This document shows, piece by piece, positions 1 through 5,334 of a stretch of 5,842 bases of DNA (positions are counted from its first letter, which is position 1; every line of letters starts with the position of its first letter). Source of the DNA: an uncultured Clostridia bacterium (GTDB lineage: Bacteria > Bacillota > Clostridia > Christensenellales > Aristaeellaceae); contig CAKTXP010000152.1 of the NCBI GenBank assembly GCA_934631055.1, forward strand, positions 1-5,842, in the 5' to 3' direction. A program made the translations under genes and the position numbers. Under the pieces are notes generated by a model. That model worked only from the letters and a program-made list of their open reading frames with translations. It was not told the origin of the DNA and did not search any database.

Positions 1-2
1 AT

Positions 3-71
3 GGACGCGGTATATCGGGCGATGAAATGACCTTTTTGATTTCGTGCTTGCGGCAGAAAAGAGGAACATAG
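3..71 (+). CDS. possible C-terminal tail of an upstream gene (partial)
   Basis: The third forward frame is open from the window edge to a TAG at 69-71. It would encode about 22 residues ending LRQKRGT. The stop lies three bases before a strong terminator stem, which is what the end of a rightward gene would look like. The first forward frame is also open from the edge but stops earlier, at 28-30, so the choice of frame is uncertain. Too little remains to recognise a family, and the stretch may be non-coding. Confidence 0.25.
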   Translation, partial: GRGISGDEMTFLISCLRQKRGT

Positions 72-73
72 AA

Positions 74-103
74 AAAAAGCTTCCGGTATTTCGGAGGCTT
101 TTT
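74..103 (+). terminator. bidirectional Rho-independent terminator
   Basis: A 12-bp stem (74-85 with 92-103, one G-U pair) closes a six-base loop. The stem is flanked by A7 on the left and T5 on the right, so the transcript of either strand forms a GC-cored hairpin followed by U residues. It sits between the possible rightward gene end at 71 and the leftward SdpI-like gene, whose stop is at 162, and can end both transcripts. Confidence 0.8.
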
Positions 104-161
104 ATCGCGGCGTATCTTTCTCAGATTATGGTATGGACGAATACAATAAACAAACTGGAAT

Positions 162-539
162 TCATCTATGTGTTCCGTCATCATAAAAATGTTTTTTCAA
201 AGCTTTCTCTGTTAGATAAATTGATATAACCATAACAAAACACTGAATTGCCACAAGAATCAACCCTGAAAAACCAATTGTATTCTTATCACTATGGTAC
301 AATAGAATATGTATCAAAGCAGATGGTATAATCATTACCCAGCCTATTTTCCACCAAAGTTTTCCGCAATAGTCGTGAGCAAATTTCCATGTATCCATAT
401 TTTTCATTGAACGAGTTGTTCTATATCCAAGCACACCATTTATATGCTTTGGGCAGTGTTTCCACATCATTTTTCCTGCAATAACCATAACAACGGGAGT
501 TGTCATGTCACATATTAACATAAGCCACCAAAACCACAT
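162..539 (-). CDS. SdpI-family small integral membrane protein
   Basis: The product is 125 residues, with a predicted N-terminal membrane segment (about 2-22) and two more in the C-terminal half (about 63-82 and 88-110). Between them, residues 38-63 carry the family signature: GYRTTRSMKN, DTWKFAH, then YCGKLWW. This matches the conserved GYRT-S-N-W-A-G pattern of the SdpI/YhfL domain. In Bacillus subtilis, SdpI gives immunity to the SdpC killing toxin and helps control the SdpR repressor; many relatives have no known role. An in-frame ATG lies 75 bp upstream (614), but the start at 539 is chosen because a GGAGGTGG ribosome site sits just before it and the promoter -10 lies between the two ATGs. 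The tail is charged. No SdpC- or SdpR-like gene is present here, so immunity is only a family-based guess. The gene is much more AT-rich than the genes beyond the tRNA, which hints at acquisition. Confidence 0.8.
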   Translation of the reverse strand: MWFWWLMLICDMTTPVVMVIAGKMMWKHCPKHINGVLGYRTTRSMKNMDTWKFAHDYCGKLWWKIGWVMIIPSALIHILLYHSDKNTIGFSGLILVAIQCFVMVISIYLTEKALKKHFYDDGTHR

Positions 540-544
540 AAAAT

Positions 545-552
545 CCACCTCC
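545..552 (-). promoter_or_regulatory. ribosome binding site that fixes the SdpI-like start
   Basis: On the minus strand this reads GGAGGTGG, five bases before the ATG at 539-537. It is a near-perfect Shine-Dalgarno sequence and supports the 125-residue form over the 150-residue form. Confidence 0.8.
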
Positions 553-575
553 ACAAATTTCGATTTATTGAGCTC

Positions 576-584
576 AGTATACCA
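576..584 (-). promoter_or_regulatory. extended -10 promoter of the SdpI-like gene
   Basis: The minus strand reads TGGTATACT, that is TG-N-TATACT, an extended -10 with five of six consensus bases. The -35 region 17 bp upstream is poor (TGTTCT), as is usual for extended -10 promoters. Transcription would begin near 568-570, downstream of the ATG at 614, so the longer reading frame could not be translated from it. An imperfect inverted repeat (ACTTGT-TTC-ACAAAT, about 603-617) lies just upstream and could be an operator, but it is weak. Confidence 0.6.
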
Positions 585-702
585 TACTCTTAGCAAAAAG
601 AACACTTGTTTCACAAATGGGTTCTAAGGAACCTTAACCCCTTGATACACTGACCCTGCAAGCAAGGTCTGGCGTATTACGCCTTTGCGATGGGAAGGTA
701 AG

Positions 703-749
703 AAAAAATCCGAACCCATTTCCAATTCGGAAAATCTGGTTCGGACTTT
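703..749 (-). terminator. Rho-independent terminator of tRNA-Leu
   Basis: On the minus strand TCCGAACC (745-738) pairs with GGTTCGGA (716-709). The pairing can extend through flanking A/T bases, and the second arm is followed directly by a run of six T. The stem begins about ten bases after the CCA end of the tRNA, so it ends the monocistronic tRNA transcript before the SdpI-like gene. Confidence 0.88.
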
Positions 750-755
750 ATCATC

Positions 756-842
756 TGGTGCGGGAAACAGGACTTGAACCTGCATGAAATTGCTTTCACT
801 AGAACCTGAATCTAGCGCGTCTGCCAATTCCGCCATTCCCGC
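756..842 (-). tRNA. tRNA-Leu (anticodon CAG)
   Basis: The 87-nt minus-strand sequence folds into a class II tRNA. The acceptor GCGGGAA (842-836) pairs with TTTCCCGC (767-760) except for a spare base, with discriminator A at 759 and an encoded CCA at 758-756. The D-arm contains GGCGGAATTGGCAGACGC, typical of leucine tRNAs. The anticodon stem CTAGA/TCTAG encloses loop TTCAGGT, giving anticodon CAG (808-806), which reads CUG codons. The long variable arm is a clean hairpin, TGAAA-GCAA-TTTCA, and the T-loop GGTTCAAGTCC is canonical. The gene stands alone with its own promoter and terminator. No second copy of its 3' end is visible in the window, so there is no direct sign of an integrated element. 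Confidence 0.97.
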
Positions 843-858
843 GAACTCGAATGACGCT

Positions 859-887
859 ATTATACATTCATCGACAGGATTTGTCAA
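859..887 (-). promoter_or_regulatory. consensus sigma-A promoter of tRNA-Leu
   Basis: The minus strand reads TTGACA (887-882), 17 bp, TATAAT (864-859): a perfect match to both consensus hexamers at ideal spacing. The expected start near 852 gives a leader of about ten bases before the mature tRNA 5' end at 842. Such strength is typical of stable RNA genes. The -35 box begins only about 20 bp past the stop codon of the upstream YdcF-like gene. Confidence 0.95.
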
Positions 888-908
888 GCGTTTTTGAAAA
901 ACAGTTTG

Positions 909-1505
909 TCACAGCATGATTTCGCGCAGGATATCATGAAATTGGCTGCCGCAGCGCTCAAGCTCGTCCAGCACGGCGTCGATGCCTTCCGGTTCGGTCA
1001 TCCAGTTCCCGCGCGTGACGGCGGCGTTGGGCGCGGGGCAGATGAGAAGCTCGCTGTCCGGATAGAGCGTCTGATAATACATCTTTGCGCGCCTTGCATG
1101 GACGGGCATGCAGCATAGGATTGCGCGGCGGATGGTCAAATGCTCGCCGTCAGTGCGCCTGCGGGAATAGATGGCGTTTTGATAGGTGAACGTCGCTTCA
1201 TCCTCGCGGAGGATGGCGCTGTCCGGTACGCCGTTTTCCATCAGCACGGCGCGCATGAACGCCCACTCGGTCTCAAAGCGCCCCTCGTATTGCTGCGAAC
1301 CCGTCTTTTGACCGCAGAATCCACCGACTGTGATGGAATAGCGGCCGGAGGGCAGGAGGAGCGGAGCGTAGCCGTCGTGATAGAGCTTTGCCGCCCATTC
1401 GGACGGTTCGGCATGACTGTTGCCGGGGATAAACAGGATATCCGCTCGCTGAGGAGCATCCTCAAGGAAGATGAAGCGGGTGATATCCTCGATCCATTCA
1501 AGCAT
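909..1505 (-). CDS. YdcF/SanA-type DUF218 protein
   Basis: The product is 198 residues, close to the usual size of a single DUF218 domain. The family pattern is visible in order: a hydrophobic beta strand, ADILFIPGNSH (about 21-31); then AAKLYHDGYAPLLLPSGR, matching the 'Ly-G-ap-l-sG' block; TEWAFMRAVLMENGVP; an ATFTYQNA block matching the family 'T-x-x-N' segment; and ILCCMPVHARRAKMYY near residue 130. Family members include E. coli YdcF, SanA and ElyC, some linked to envelope or peptidoglycan homeostasis, but the biochemical activity is not settled. No signal peptide or membrane segment is seen, so it is probably cytoplasmic. The ATG at 1505 overlaps the end of the upstream glycosyltransferase by 8 bp, implying coupled translation, with GGAAAGG upstream as a modest ribosome site. 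The context suggests a role in cell-surface glycan metabolism. Confidence 0.8.
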   Translation of the reverse strand: MLEWIEDITRFIFLEDAPQRADILFIPGNSHAEPSEWAAKLYHDGYAPLLLPSGRYSITVGGFCGQKTGSQQYEGRFETEWAFMRAVLMENGVPDSAILREDEATFTYQNAIYSRRRTDGEHLTIRRAILCCMPVHARRAKMYYQTLYPDSELLICPAPNAAVTRGNWMTEPEGIDAVLDELERCGSQFHDILREIML

Positions 1506-2484
1506 GTTCGGATGCCTTTCCGGTCAAAAGACCACAGAGCGTGCCTGCGCCGTAGACGATGTGAACGACGGGAAAGAGAAAGGGCAGACAGATGAAAACG
1601 AGCAGCCTGCCGCGCGGCGCTTCCAGAGCGGCTTTCAGAGCGAAAGCGATATCCAGAACGCCATACAGCAGGAGCATGGCGCAGAGCGGAAGCTTCCACA
1701 GCGGGAAGAGCGCCAGCAGCGCGGCGAGCGCCAGCACGAACAGCGCGGGAATCAAATGGCGCGGCGCGAAGCAGCGCGGCTGGATGAGCATCGTGCGCCC
1801 GATCCAGTAGCCGTTACCCCATTTTTGATTGAGCTGACCGCGGAGCGTCTTGCGCGCGGCATGCCAGGAGAGGATATCCGGAGAGAAATAAAAGCGATAA
1901 CCCGCCTTGCGCATGCGGTAGTGCATGTCGTTATCCTCGGTGCGGCGCAGGCGTTCGTCGTACAGCCCGACGGCGTCGTAGACCTCTCTGCGATAGAGCG
2001 CGTAAGCGAGCGTATCCACATAACGCGCTTCGCCGCCGTTTCGGAAGGGCGCCGCGCCGCCGCAGAAACGGGAGGTATCCAGCGCGCGGGTCACAGCTTC
2101 CCAATCGCTCTCCGGTTCCGCGCCGCATACGCTTCCGCCGACAATATCTTCGCCGTTTTCCAGCGCGCGAACGTTTTTTTCCAGAAAGTCCTTTGGCATG
2201 CGCGCGTGTGCGTCCAGACGGATGACGGCGTCGCCGGTCGCCGCGCGCAGGGCGACATTGATGCCGCTTGCGAGCCAGCGCTTTGGATTATCCAGCACCT
2301 TGACAGGAAAGGGAGCATGGGCAGCAAAATCACACATGATCTGCCGCGTCCGATCTGAAGAGGCGCTGTCCACAAGCAGCGCTTCAAGCTGCTGCGGCGC
2401 AAGCGTCTGCGCGAGAAGGTCATTCAGCAGTGCGCTTAGGCATTTCTCAGCGTTATACGCGACGACAATAAAGCTGACTTTCAT
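1498..2484 (-). CDS. family 2 glycosyltransferase, ExoA-like, membrane attached
   Basis: The product is 328 residues. An N-terminal GT-A fold runs from MKVSFIVVAYN through ALLVDSASSDRT (about 35-46), the nucleotide-sugar binding half. RLDAHARMP (89-97) takes the place of the usual DXD metal-binding motif, as in succinoglycan glycosyltransferase ExoA and its relatives. YVDTLAYALYRREVYDAVGLYDE (155-177, quoted only to locate the block) and RTEDNDMHYRMRKAG (181-195) match the acceptor and catalytic region, with E183, D184 and D186 as likely key acids. Two or three hydrophobic stretches (about 244-262, 266-284 and 294-318) anchor the C-terminus, consistent with a lipid-linked acceptor at the inner membrane face. 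It would transfer a sugar from an activated donor to a growing glycan; donor and acceptor cannot be read from sequence. It starts at ATG 2484 with only a weak ribosome site (CAGGACGG) and is followed, with an 8-bp overlap, by the YdcF-like gene. Confidence 0.88.
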   Translation of the reverse strand: MKVSFIVVAYNAEKCLSALLNDLLAQTLAPQQLEALLVDSASSDRTRQIMCDFAAHAPFPVKVLDNPKRWLASGINVALRAATGDAVIRLDAHARMPKDFLEKNVRALENGEDIVGGSVCGAEPESDWEAVTRALDTSRFCGGAAPFRNGGEARYVDTLAYALYRREVYDAVGLYDERLRRTEDNDMHYRMRKAGYRFYFSPDILSWHAARKTLRGQLNQKWGNGYWIGRTMLIQPRCFAPRHLIPALFVLALAALLALFPLWKLPLCAMLLLYGVLDIAFALKAALEAPRGRLLVFICLPFLFPVVHIVYGAGTLCGLLTGKASEHA

Positions 2485-2529
2485 AGTACCGTCCTGTTAC
2501 AAGCAAATATTAGAAATTCCATAAAGATG

Positions 2530-2698
2530 ACGATGGGGTTACCACCCCAAACCCCGTCTGGGGACCAGTCCCCAGACCCCTTCTTCGCTTCGCGGCGGTT
2601 TCAATAAACCTATCATCAGCTGTCGCAAAGCGACAGCGTAGTAGAAGGTCAAGGGAACTTAGTTCCCTTGTGGGGTTTGGGGCAAAAGCCCCAATCGT
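2530..2698. repeat. palindromic intergenic element with imperfect terminal inverted repeats
   Basis: This 169-bp stretch fills most of the gap between two minus-strand glycosyltransferase genes and contains no convincing gene. Its ends are imperfect inverted copies: the left end starts ACGATGGGG and runs to CCCCAAACCCC (2545-2555), while the right end, read on the other strand, starts ACGATTGGGG and runs to the same 11-mer (GGGGTTTGGGG, 2672-2682, on the plus strand). Four compact hairpins lie in a row: TGGGGT/ACCCCA at 2534-2549, a 10-bp stem at 2556-2577, an 8-bp stem at 2619-2637 and a 9-bp stem at 2650-2670. A fifth, TTGGGGC-AAAA-GCCCCAA (2677-2694), shares bases with the right end. The terminal 11-mers could also pair with each other. 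It resembles a small non-autonomous (MITE- or REP-like) element; whether it is dispersed in the genome cannot be seen here. Confidence 0.7.
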
Positions 2699-2716
2699 TT
2701 TCCAATCGTTCCCTCG

Positions 2717-3649
2717 TCACTCCGCCGCATAGGCGCGGCTCCTCTTGCGATAGGTGAAAAGCCCCAGCGGAAAGCCGAAGAAGAAGAGCTTCTGAGAGAC
2801 GAATGCGCGCGGACGCTTTTTCGCCAGCAGCCAGCCCATCTGCATGCACTCCAGCATCATCGCAATGGCGATGCCCCAGCCGGATAGAAAGAAAAGAAAG
2901 AGCAGCGCCAGCCAGTCCAGCGCATAGAACGTGAATTTTTCGCGCTCGTGACGAATGTAATCGCGCGCATGACGCGATGCAAACGCACAAGCAAACGCCT
3001 GACCTTCGCCCAGCCGTCGGGTGGAAAAGACCGTGCTGAGCGGGCTGCGGTTGTCGCGGACGGCGTCTGTGTGCGTAATCATCGGAACGGGAATCTCGGC
3101 AATGCGGCTGCCCATGGCGAGCAGACGCGCGTGCAGCTCGGATTCCTCGCAGGCGACCGTATCGGTTGACCAGCCGCCGCATGCGGAAAGCGCTTCGGCG
3201 GTAATCATCAGCGCGCCGCCGAATTCCGGCGCAATGCGTTCCTGCGTACAGCCGAAATAATTCTCGTTGCGCGCGACGACCTCTCCGCCGCGCATGTAAA
3301 CGTCCTCTCGAATGCCGCATACGCCGTCGTATCCGCGGGAAGCCATTGCCATCAGCGCTTTTTCCGCAAAACCGGCACGGAGCTGCATGTCCCCGTCCAG
3401 GAAGAGCAGATATTCGCCGCGGGCTTCCTTTGCGCCGACAAAGCGCCCCAGCCCCGCCGTCGTGTCCTTTTCGGCAAGCAGATAGCAGCGCGCGCCGAGC
3501 GAACGGGCGGTCTGCAGGCTCTGGTCGGTCGAGCAGGAATCGACATAGATAATCTCATGGGAAAGCTTGCTCAGCGCGGCATGGATGCTGTTTAAACAGG
3601 CGGCAAGACGCTCACCTTCGTTTTTGCCGATGACGACGACGCTAATCAA
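2717..3649 (-). CDS. family 2 glycosyltransferase with C-terminal membrane segment
   Basis: The product is 310 residues. The N-terminal GT-A domain begins ISVVVIGKNEGERL, followed by EIIYVDSCSTDQS (32-44) for the nucleotide-sugar site. FLDGDMQL (83-90) carries the DXD metal-binding motif (D85, D87). EFGGALMIT (142-150) and CEESELHARLLAMG (167-180) form the acceptor side, where E168, E169 and E171 are candidates for the catalytic acids. A hydrophobic stretch at about 246-276 probably anchors the protein to the membrane and is followed by a basic tail (KKRPR, RKRSR). The start is TTG at 3649-3647, chosen because the domain's first strand begins there and GGGAGGAAA lies eight bases upstream. It would add a sugar to a surface polymer; specificity is unknown. 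It is the first gene of the leftward cluster and is separated from the next glycosyltransferase by the palindromic element. Confidence 0.88.
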   Translation of the reverse strand: MISVVVIGKNEGERLAACLNSIHAALSKLSHEIIYVDSCSTDQSLQTARSLGARCYLLAEKDTTAGLGRFVGAKEARGEYLLFLDGDMQLRAGFAEKALMAMASRGYDGVCGIREDVYMRGGEVVARNENYFGCTQERIAPEFGGALMITAEALSACGGWSTDTVACEESELHARLLAMGSRIAEIPVPMITHTDAVRDNRSPLSTVFSTRRLGEGQAFACAFASRHARDYIRHEREKFTFYALDWLALLFLFFLSGWGIAIAMMLECMQMGWLLAKKRPRAFVSQKLFFFGFPLGLFTYRKRSRAYAAE

Positions 3650-3654
3650 CGCTC

Positions 3655-3663
3655 TTTCCTCCC
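3655..3663 (-). promoter_or_regulatory. ribosome binding site supporting a TTG start
   Basis: The minus strand reads GGGAGGAAA, with the GGAGG core eight bases before the TTG codon at 3649-3647. No ATG or GTG start fits the first beta strand of the glycosyltransferase as well. Confidence 0.8.
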
Positions 3664-3674
3664 GTGTGCAAGTA

Positions 3675-3683
3675 TGCTATAAT
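3675..3683 (+). promoter_or_regulatory. extended -10 promoter of the rightward glycosyltransferase-cobO operon
   Basis: TGCTATAAT is a TG-N extended -10 with a perfect TATAAT (3678-3683). The -35 position (TTTCCT, 3655-3660) is weak and coincides with the ribosome site of the opposite gene. Transcription would start near 3690, giving a leader of just under 60 bases before the TTG at 3748. Confidence 0.7.
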
Positions 3684-3695
3684 ACAGATAAATCT

Positions 3696-3724
3696 ATTAT
3701 GACATAAAACCGGACGATTGGCAA
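3696..3724 (-). promoter_or_regulatory. sigma-A promoter of the leftward glycosyltransferase
   Basis: The minus strand reads TTGCCA (3724-3719), exactly 17 bp, CATAAT (3701-3696): five of six matches in each hexamer. Transcription would start near 3689, about 40 bases before the TTG at 3649. The predicted start lies next to the predicted start of the rightward promoter, so polymerase footprints at the two would overlap. Confidence 0.7.
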
Positions 3725-3733
3725 GCCGGAAAT

Positions 3734-3740
3734 GAGGAGG
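3734..3740 (+). promoter_or_regulatory. ribosome binding site supporting a TTG start
   Basis: GAGGAGG ends seven bases before the TTG at 3748-3750. The next codons give the expected first strand of a GT2 fold (LLSVIIPFY), and no ATG or GTG lies closer, so TTG is the likely initiator. Confidence 0.85.
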
Positions 3741-3747
3741 GACGTCC

Positions 3748-4734
3748 TTGCTGCTCAGCGTAATCATACCTTTTTACCGGGTTGAAAAATACATCGGGGC
3801 ATGCCTTGACGCGCTTGACGGGTTGGAAGAATGCGAAGTCCTTCTGGTGGACGACTGCGGGGAGGATGGAAGCGCCGAACTCGCACAGGCATACTGCACG
3901 ACACATCCCTTTGCCCGCGTCATCCGCAGGGAGAAGAACGGCGGGCTTTCCGCCGCGCGCAATACGGGGCTTTCCGCCGCAAAGGGCGAATACGTCTACT
4001 TTCTGGACAGCGACGATATCCCGCGCGCGCAGGCGCTCCTGCATGTGGCAAAGCAGGCGAAAGCGCAGAAGCTGGATATTGCGAAAGCGCGGTTTGTCTA
4101 TCTGGATGATGAGACGGGTGCGCTTTCTGATGGCACGCCGATTCATGCGGCGGAGGTCATGGACGGCGGCGCGCTGTTTGCCATGCAATGCGCGGAAGAG
4201 ACTTATGAACCGATGGTCTGGCAATGCGTCTATCGGCGCGCGTTTCTGAGCGAGATTGGTTTGAAGATGGCGGATGGGCTTTTGTTTGAGGACGAGCTGT
4301 TTCAGGCGCCTGCGCTGCTGAAAGCGAAACGCGCTGCGTCATTTGAAGATGTCATTCTGGAATATCGCCAGCGTCAGGGAAGTATCATGGCGTCGTTTGC
4401 CCGAAGCAGCCGTTGGTGCGACAGCTACTTGCAGGTATGCAGGCGGCTTGAAGGATTGGCAAAAACGCTGGAGGACGGCGAACCCAAACGCGCGCTGAGA
4501 AAGCGCATCGGACAGATTGCGCTCAGCGTCGGCAAAAATATTCCAGCCTATCATCTGCCGCCGGAAATCGCCAAAGAAGCGATGAATTTTCTGAAAGAAA
4601 ATAAACGCGAACTGGTGGAATATGCGCGAAAAAGCGGCGACGCGGTTCTTGCGATGCAGGGTGCGCTGATGATGCTCTCGCCGGATGCGTTCGTATCCAG
4701 CTATGGCAAAGCGATGAGAAAGGAAAAAGCATGA
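3748..4734 (+). CDS. family 2 glycosyltransferase, soluble, EpsH/EpsJ-like
   Basis: The product is 328 residues with no membrane segment. MLLSVIIPFYRVEKYI and VLLVDDCGEDGS (31-42) form the nucleotide-sugar binding half. NGGLSAARNTGL (64-75) and YVYFLDSDDIP (82-92) are classic GT2 blocks, the latter with the metal-binding DXD (D87, D89, D90). VWQCVYRRAFL (157-167) and LLFEDELF (178-185, acids E181, D182, E183) complete the catalytic domain, followed by YRQRQGSIM (206-214). The last 110 residues are helical and charged, of unknown role. Relatives build capsule or exopolysaccharide repeats in Bacillota; the sugar is not predictable. It opens a rightward two-gene operon: its TGA overlaps the ATG of the adenosyltransferase gene as ATGA. 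It diverges from another glycosyltransferase across about 98 bp. Confidence 0.9.
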   Translation: MLLSVIIPFYRVEKYIGACLDALDGLEECEVLLVDDCGEDGSAELAQAYCTTHPFARVIRREKNGGLSAARNTGLSAAKGEYVYFLDSDDIPRAQALLHVAKQAKAQKLDIAKARFVYLDDETGALSDGTPIHAAEVMDGGALFAMQCAEETYEPMVWQCVYRRAFLSEIGLKMADGLLFEDELFQAPALLKAKRAASFEDVILEYRQRQGSIMASFARSSRWCDSYLQVCRRLEGLAKTLEDGEPKRALRKRIGQIALSVGKNIPAYHLPPEIAKEAMNFLKENKRELVEYARKSGDAVLAMQGALMMLSPDAFVSSYGKAMRKEKA

Positions 4735-5258
4735 AAAACAAACTGCATGTCTATACCGGAAACGGCAAGGGAAAGACGACGGCGGCGATGGGGCTGGCTG
4801 TCCGCAGCGCGGGTCACGGTCGGCGCGTGCTGGTCACGCAGTTCTTGAAGGACGGAAGGAGCGGCGAGCTGGCTGCGCTGGCAAAGCTGCCCGGCGTGGA
4901 GATCTATCCGATGAAGCCAATTAAGGGATTCGTCTTTGCAATGAATGAAGAGGAAAAGAAACTGACCGCCAGAGAACAGCGCGCCCAGGCGCTGACGCTC
5001 AAGACGCATATCGAGCAGGCTCGACCGGAGCTGATCGTGCTGGATGAATTGAACGTCGCGCTTTCAACAGGCATGCTGGACAGAGAGACGGCGGAAGCCT
5101 TGCTGGATAACGCTCTGTCATGCGGAGATACCGTGGCGACGGGACGCCATGCGCCGGAATGGCTCATCGAGCGCGCGGACTACGTTTCCGAGATATGCGC
5201 CCGAAAACATCCGTTCGAGACGGAAGGGCTTCATGCGCGGGAAGGAATCGAATATTAA
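4731..5258 (+). CDS. cobO: cob(I)yrinic acid a,c-diamide adenosyltransferase
   Basis: The 175-residue product is full length for the CobA/CobO/BtuR family. It uses ATP to attach the 5'-deoxyadenosyl group to the cobalt of reduced corrinoids, in cobalamin synthesis or salvage, in the cytoplasm. The P-loop GNGKGKTT (10-17) opens the protein right after the first strand, LHVYTG. VTQFLKDG (35-42), LIVLDELNVAL (101-111, a Walker B-like segment with D105 and E106), GDTVATGRHAP (132-142) and the C-terminal KHPFETEGLHAREGIEY block are family hallmarks. The ATG overlaps the preceding glycosyltransferase stop (ATGA), so translation is probably coupled; AAAGGA a few bases upstream adds a ribosome site. 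No other cobalamin gene or cobalamin riboswitch is visible nearby, so the operon partner looks unrelated in function. An insertion-sequence end begins immediately after the stop codon. Confidence 0.95.
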   Translation: MKNKLHVYTGNGKGKTTAAMGLAVRSAGHGRRVLVTQFLKDGRSGELAALAKLPGVEIYPMKPIKGFVFAMNEEEKKLTAREQRAQALTLKTHIEQARPELIVLDELNVALSTGMLDRETAEALLDNALSCGDTVATGRHAPEWLIERADYVSEICARKHPFETEGLHAREGIEY

Positions 5259-5272
5259 GGAACCTCTGAATA

Positions 5273-5334
5273 ATAAGCCCTGCATTCTGGTCAAACACGC
5301 CATTCAAGCGTTTTTTTCAGAATACAGGGCTTAT
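5273..5334. repeat. long imperfect inverted repeat inside the IS end
   Basis: The arms 5273-5289 (ATAAGCCCTGCATTCTG) and 5318-5334 match as reverse complements at 16 of 17 positions. The 28-base spacer holds a smaller weak stem, ACGC/GCGT (5297-5300 with 5308-5311), followed by seven T (5311-5317). The inner hairpin plus T-run could end the rightward cobO transcript, but the outer hairpin would compete with it. IS5-type elements often carry such structures near their ends. Confidence 0.65.

Noticed and set aside
44..229. 61-codon plus-strand open frame
   Set aside because: It reads through the bidirectional terminator and into the antisense of the SdpI-like gene end, with no ribosome site.
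624..887. 87-codon minus-strand open frame
   Set aside because: It translates straight through tRNA-Leu and its terminator; the tRNA explains the sequence.
890..902. GTTTTTGAAAAAC palindrome as a terminator for the YdcF-like gene
   Set aside because: The stem is nearly all A-T with a one-base loop and no following T-run; it lies just upstream of the tRNA -35 box and would be too weak to terminate.
1471..2358. 295-codon open frame on the plus strand
   Set aside because: It lies antisense to the ExoA-like glycosyltransferase and YdcF genes, has a charged low-complexity composition, matches no family I recognise, and is explained by the high-GC third positions of the real genes.
2534..2694. 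CRISPR array or riboswitch
   Set aside because: The hairpins differ in sequence and are not evenly spaced direct repeats, and no known riboswitch core was recognised.
2649..3320. 223-codon minus-strand open frame
   Set aside because: It is an out-of-frame shadow of the glycosyltransferase at 2717-3649, arginine-rich with no domain signature.
3697..4224. 175-codon minus-strand open frame
   Set aside because: It is antisense to the soluble glycosyltransferase and includes the divergent promoter region; no family pattern or ribosome site.
5259..5300. cobalamin-related regulatory RNA after cobO
   Set aside because: The structure is the insertion-sequence end; it lies downstream of the gene and lacks a B12-box-like motif.
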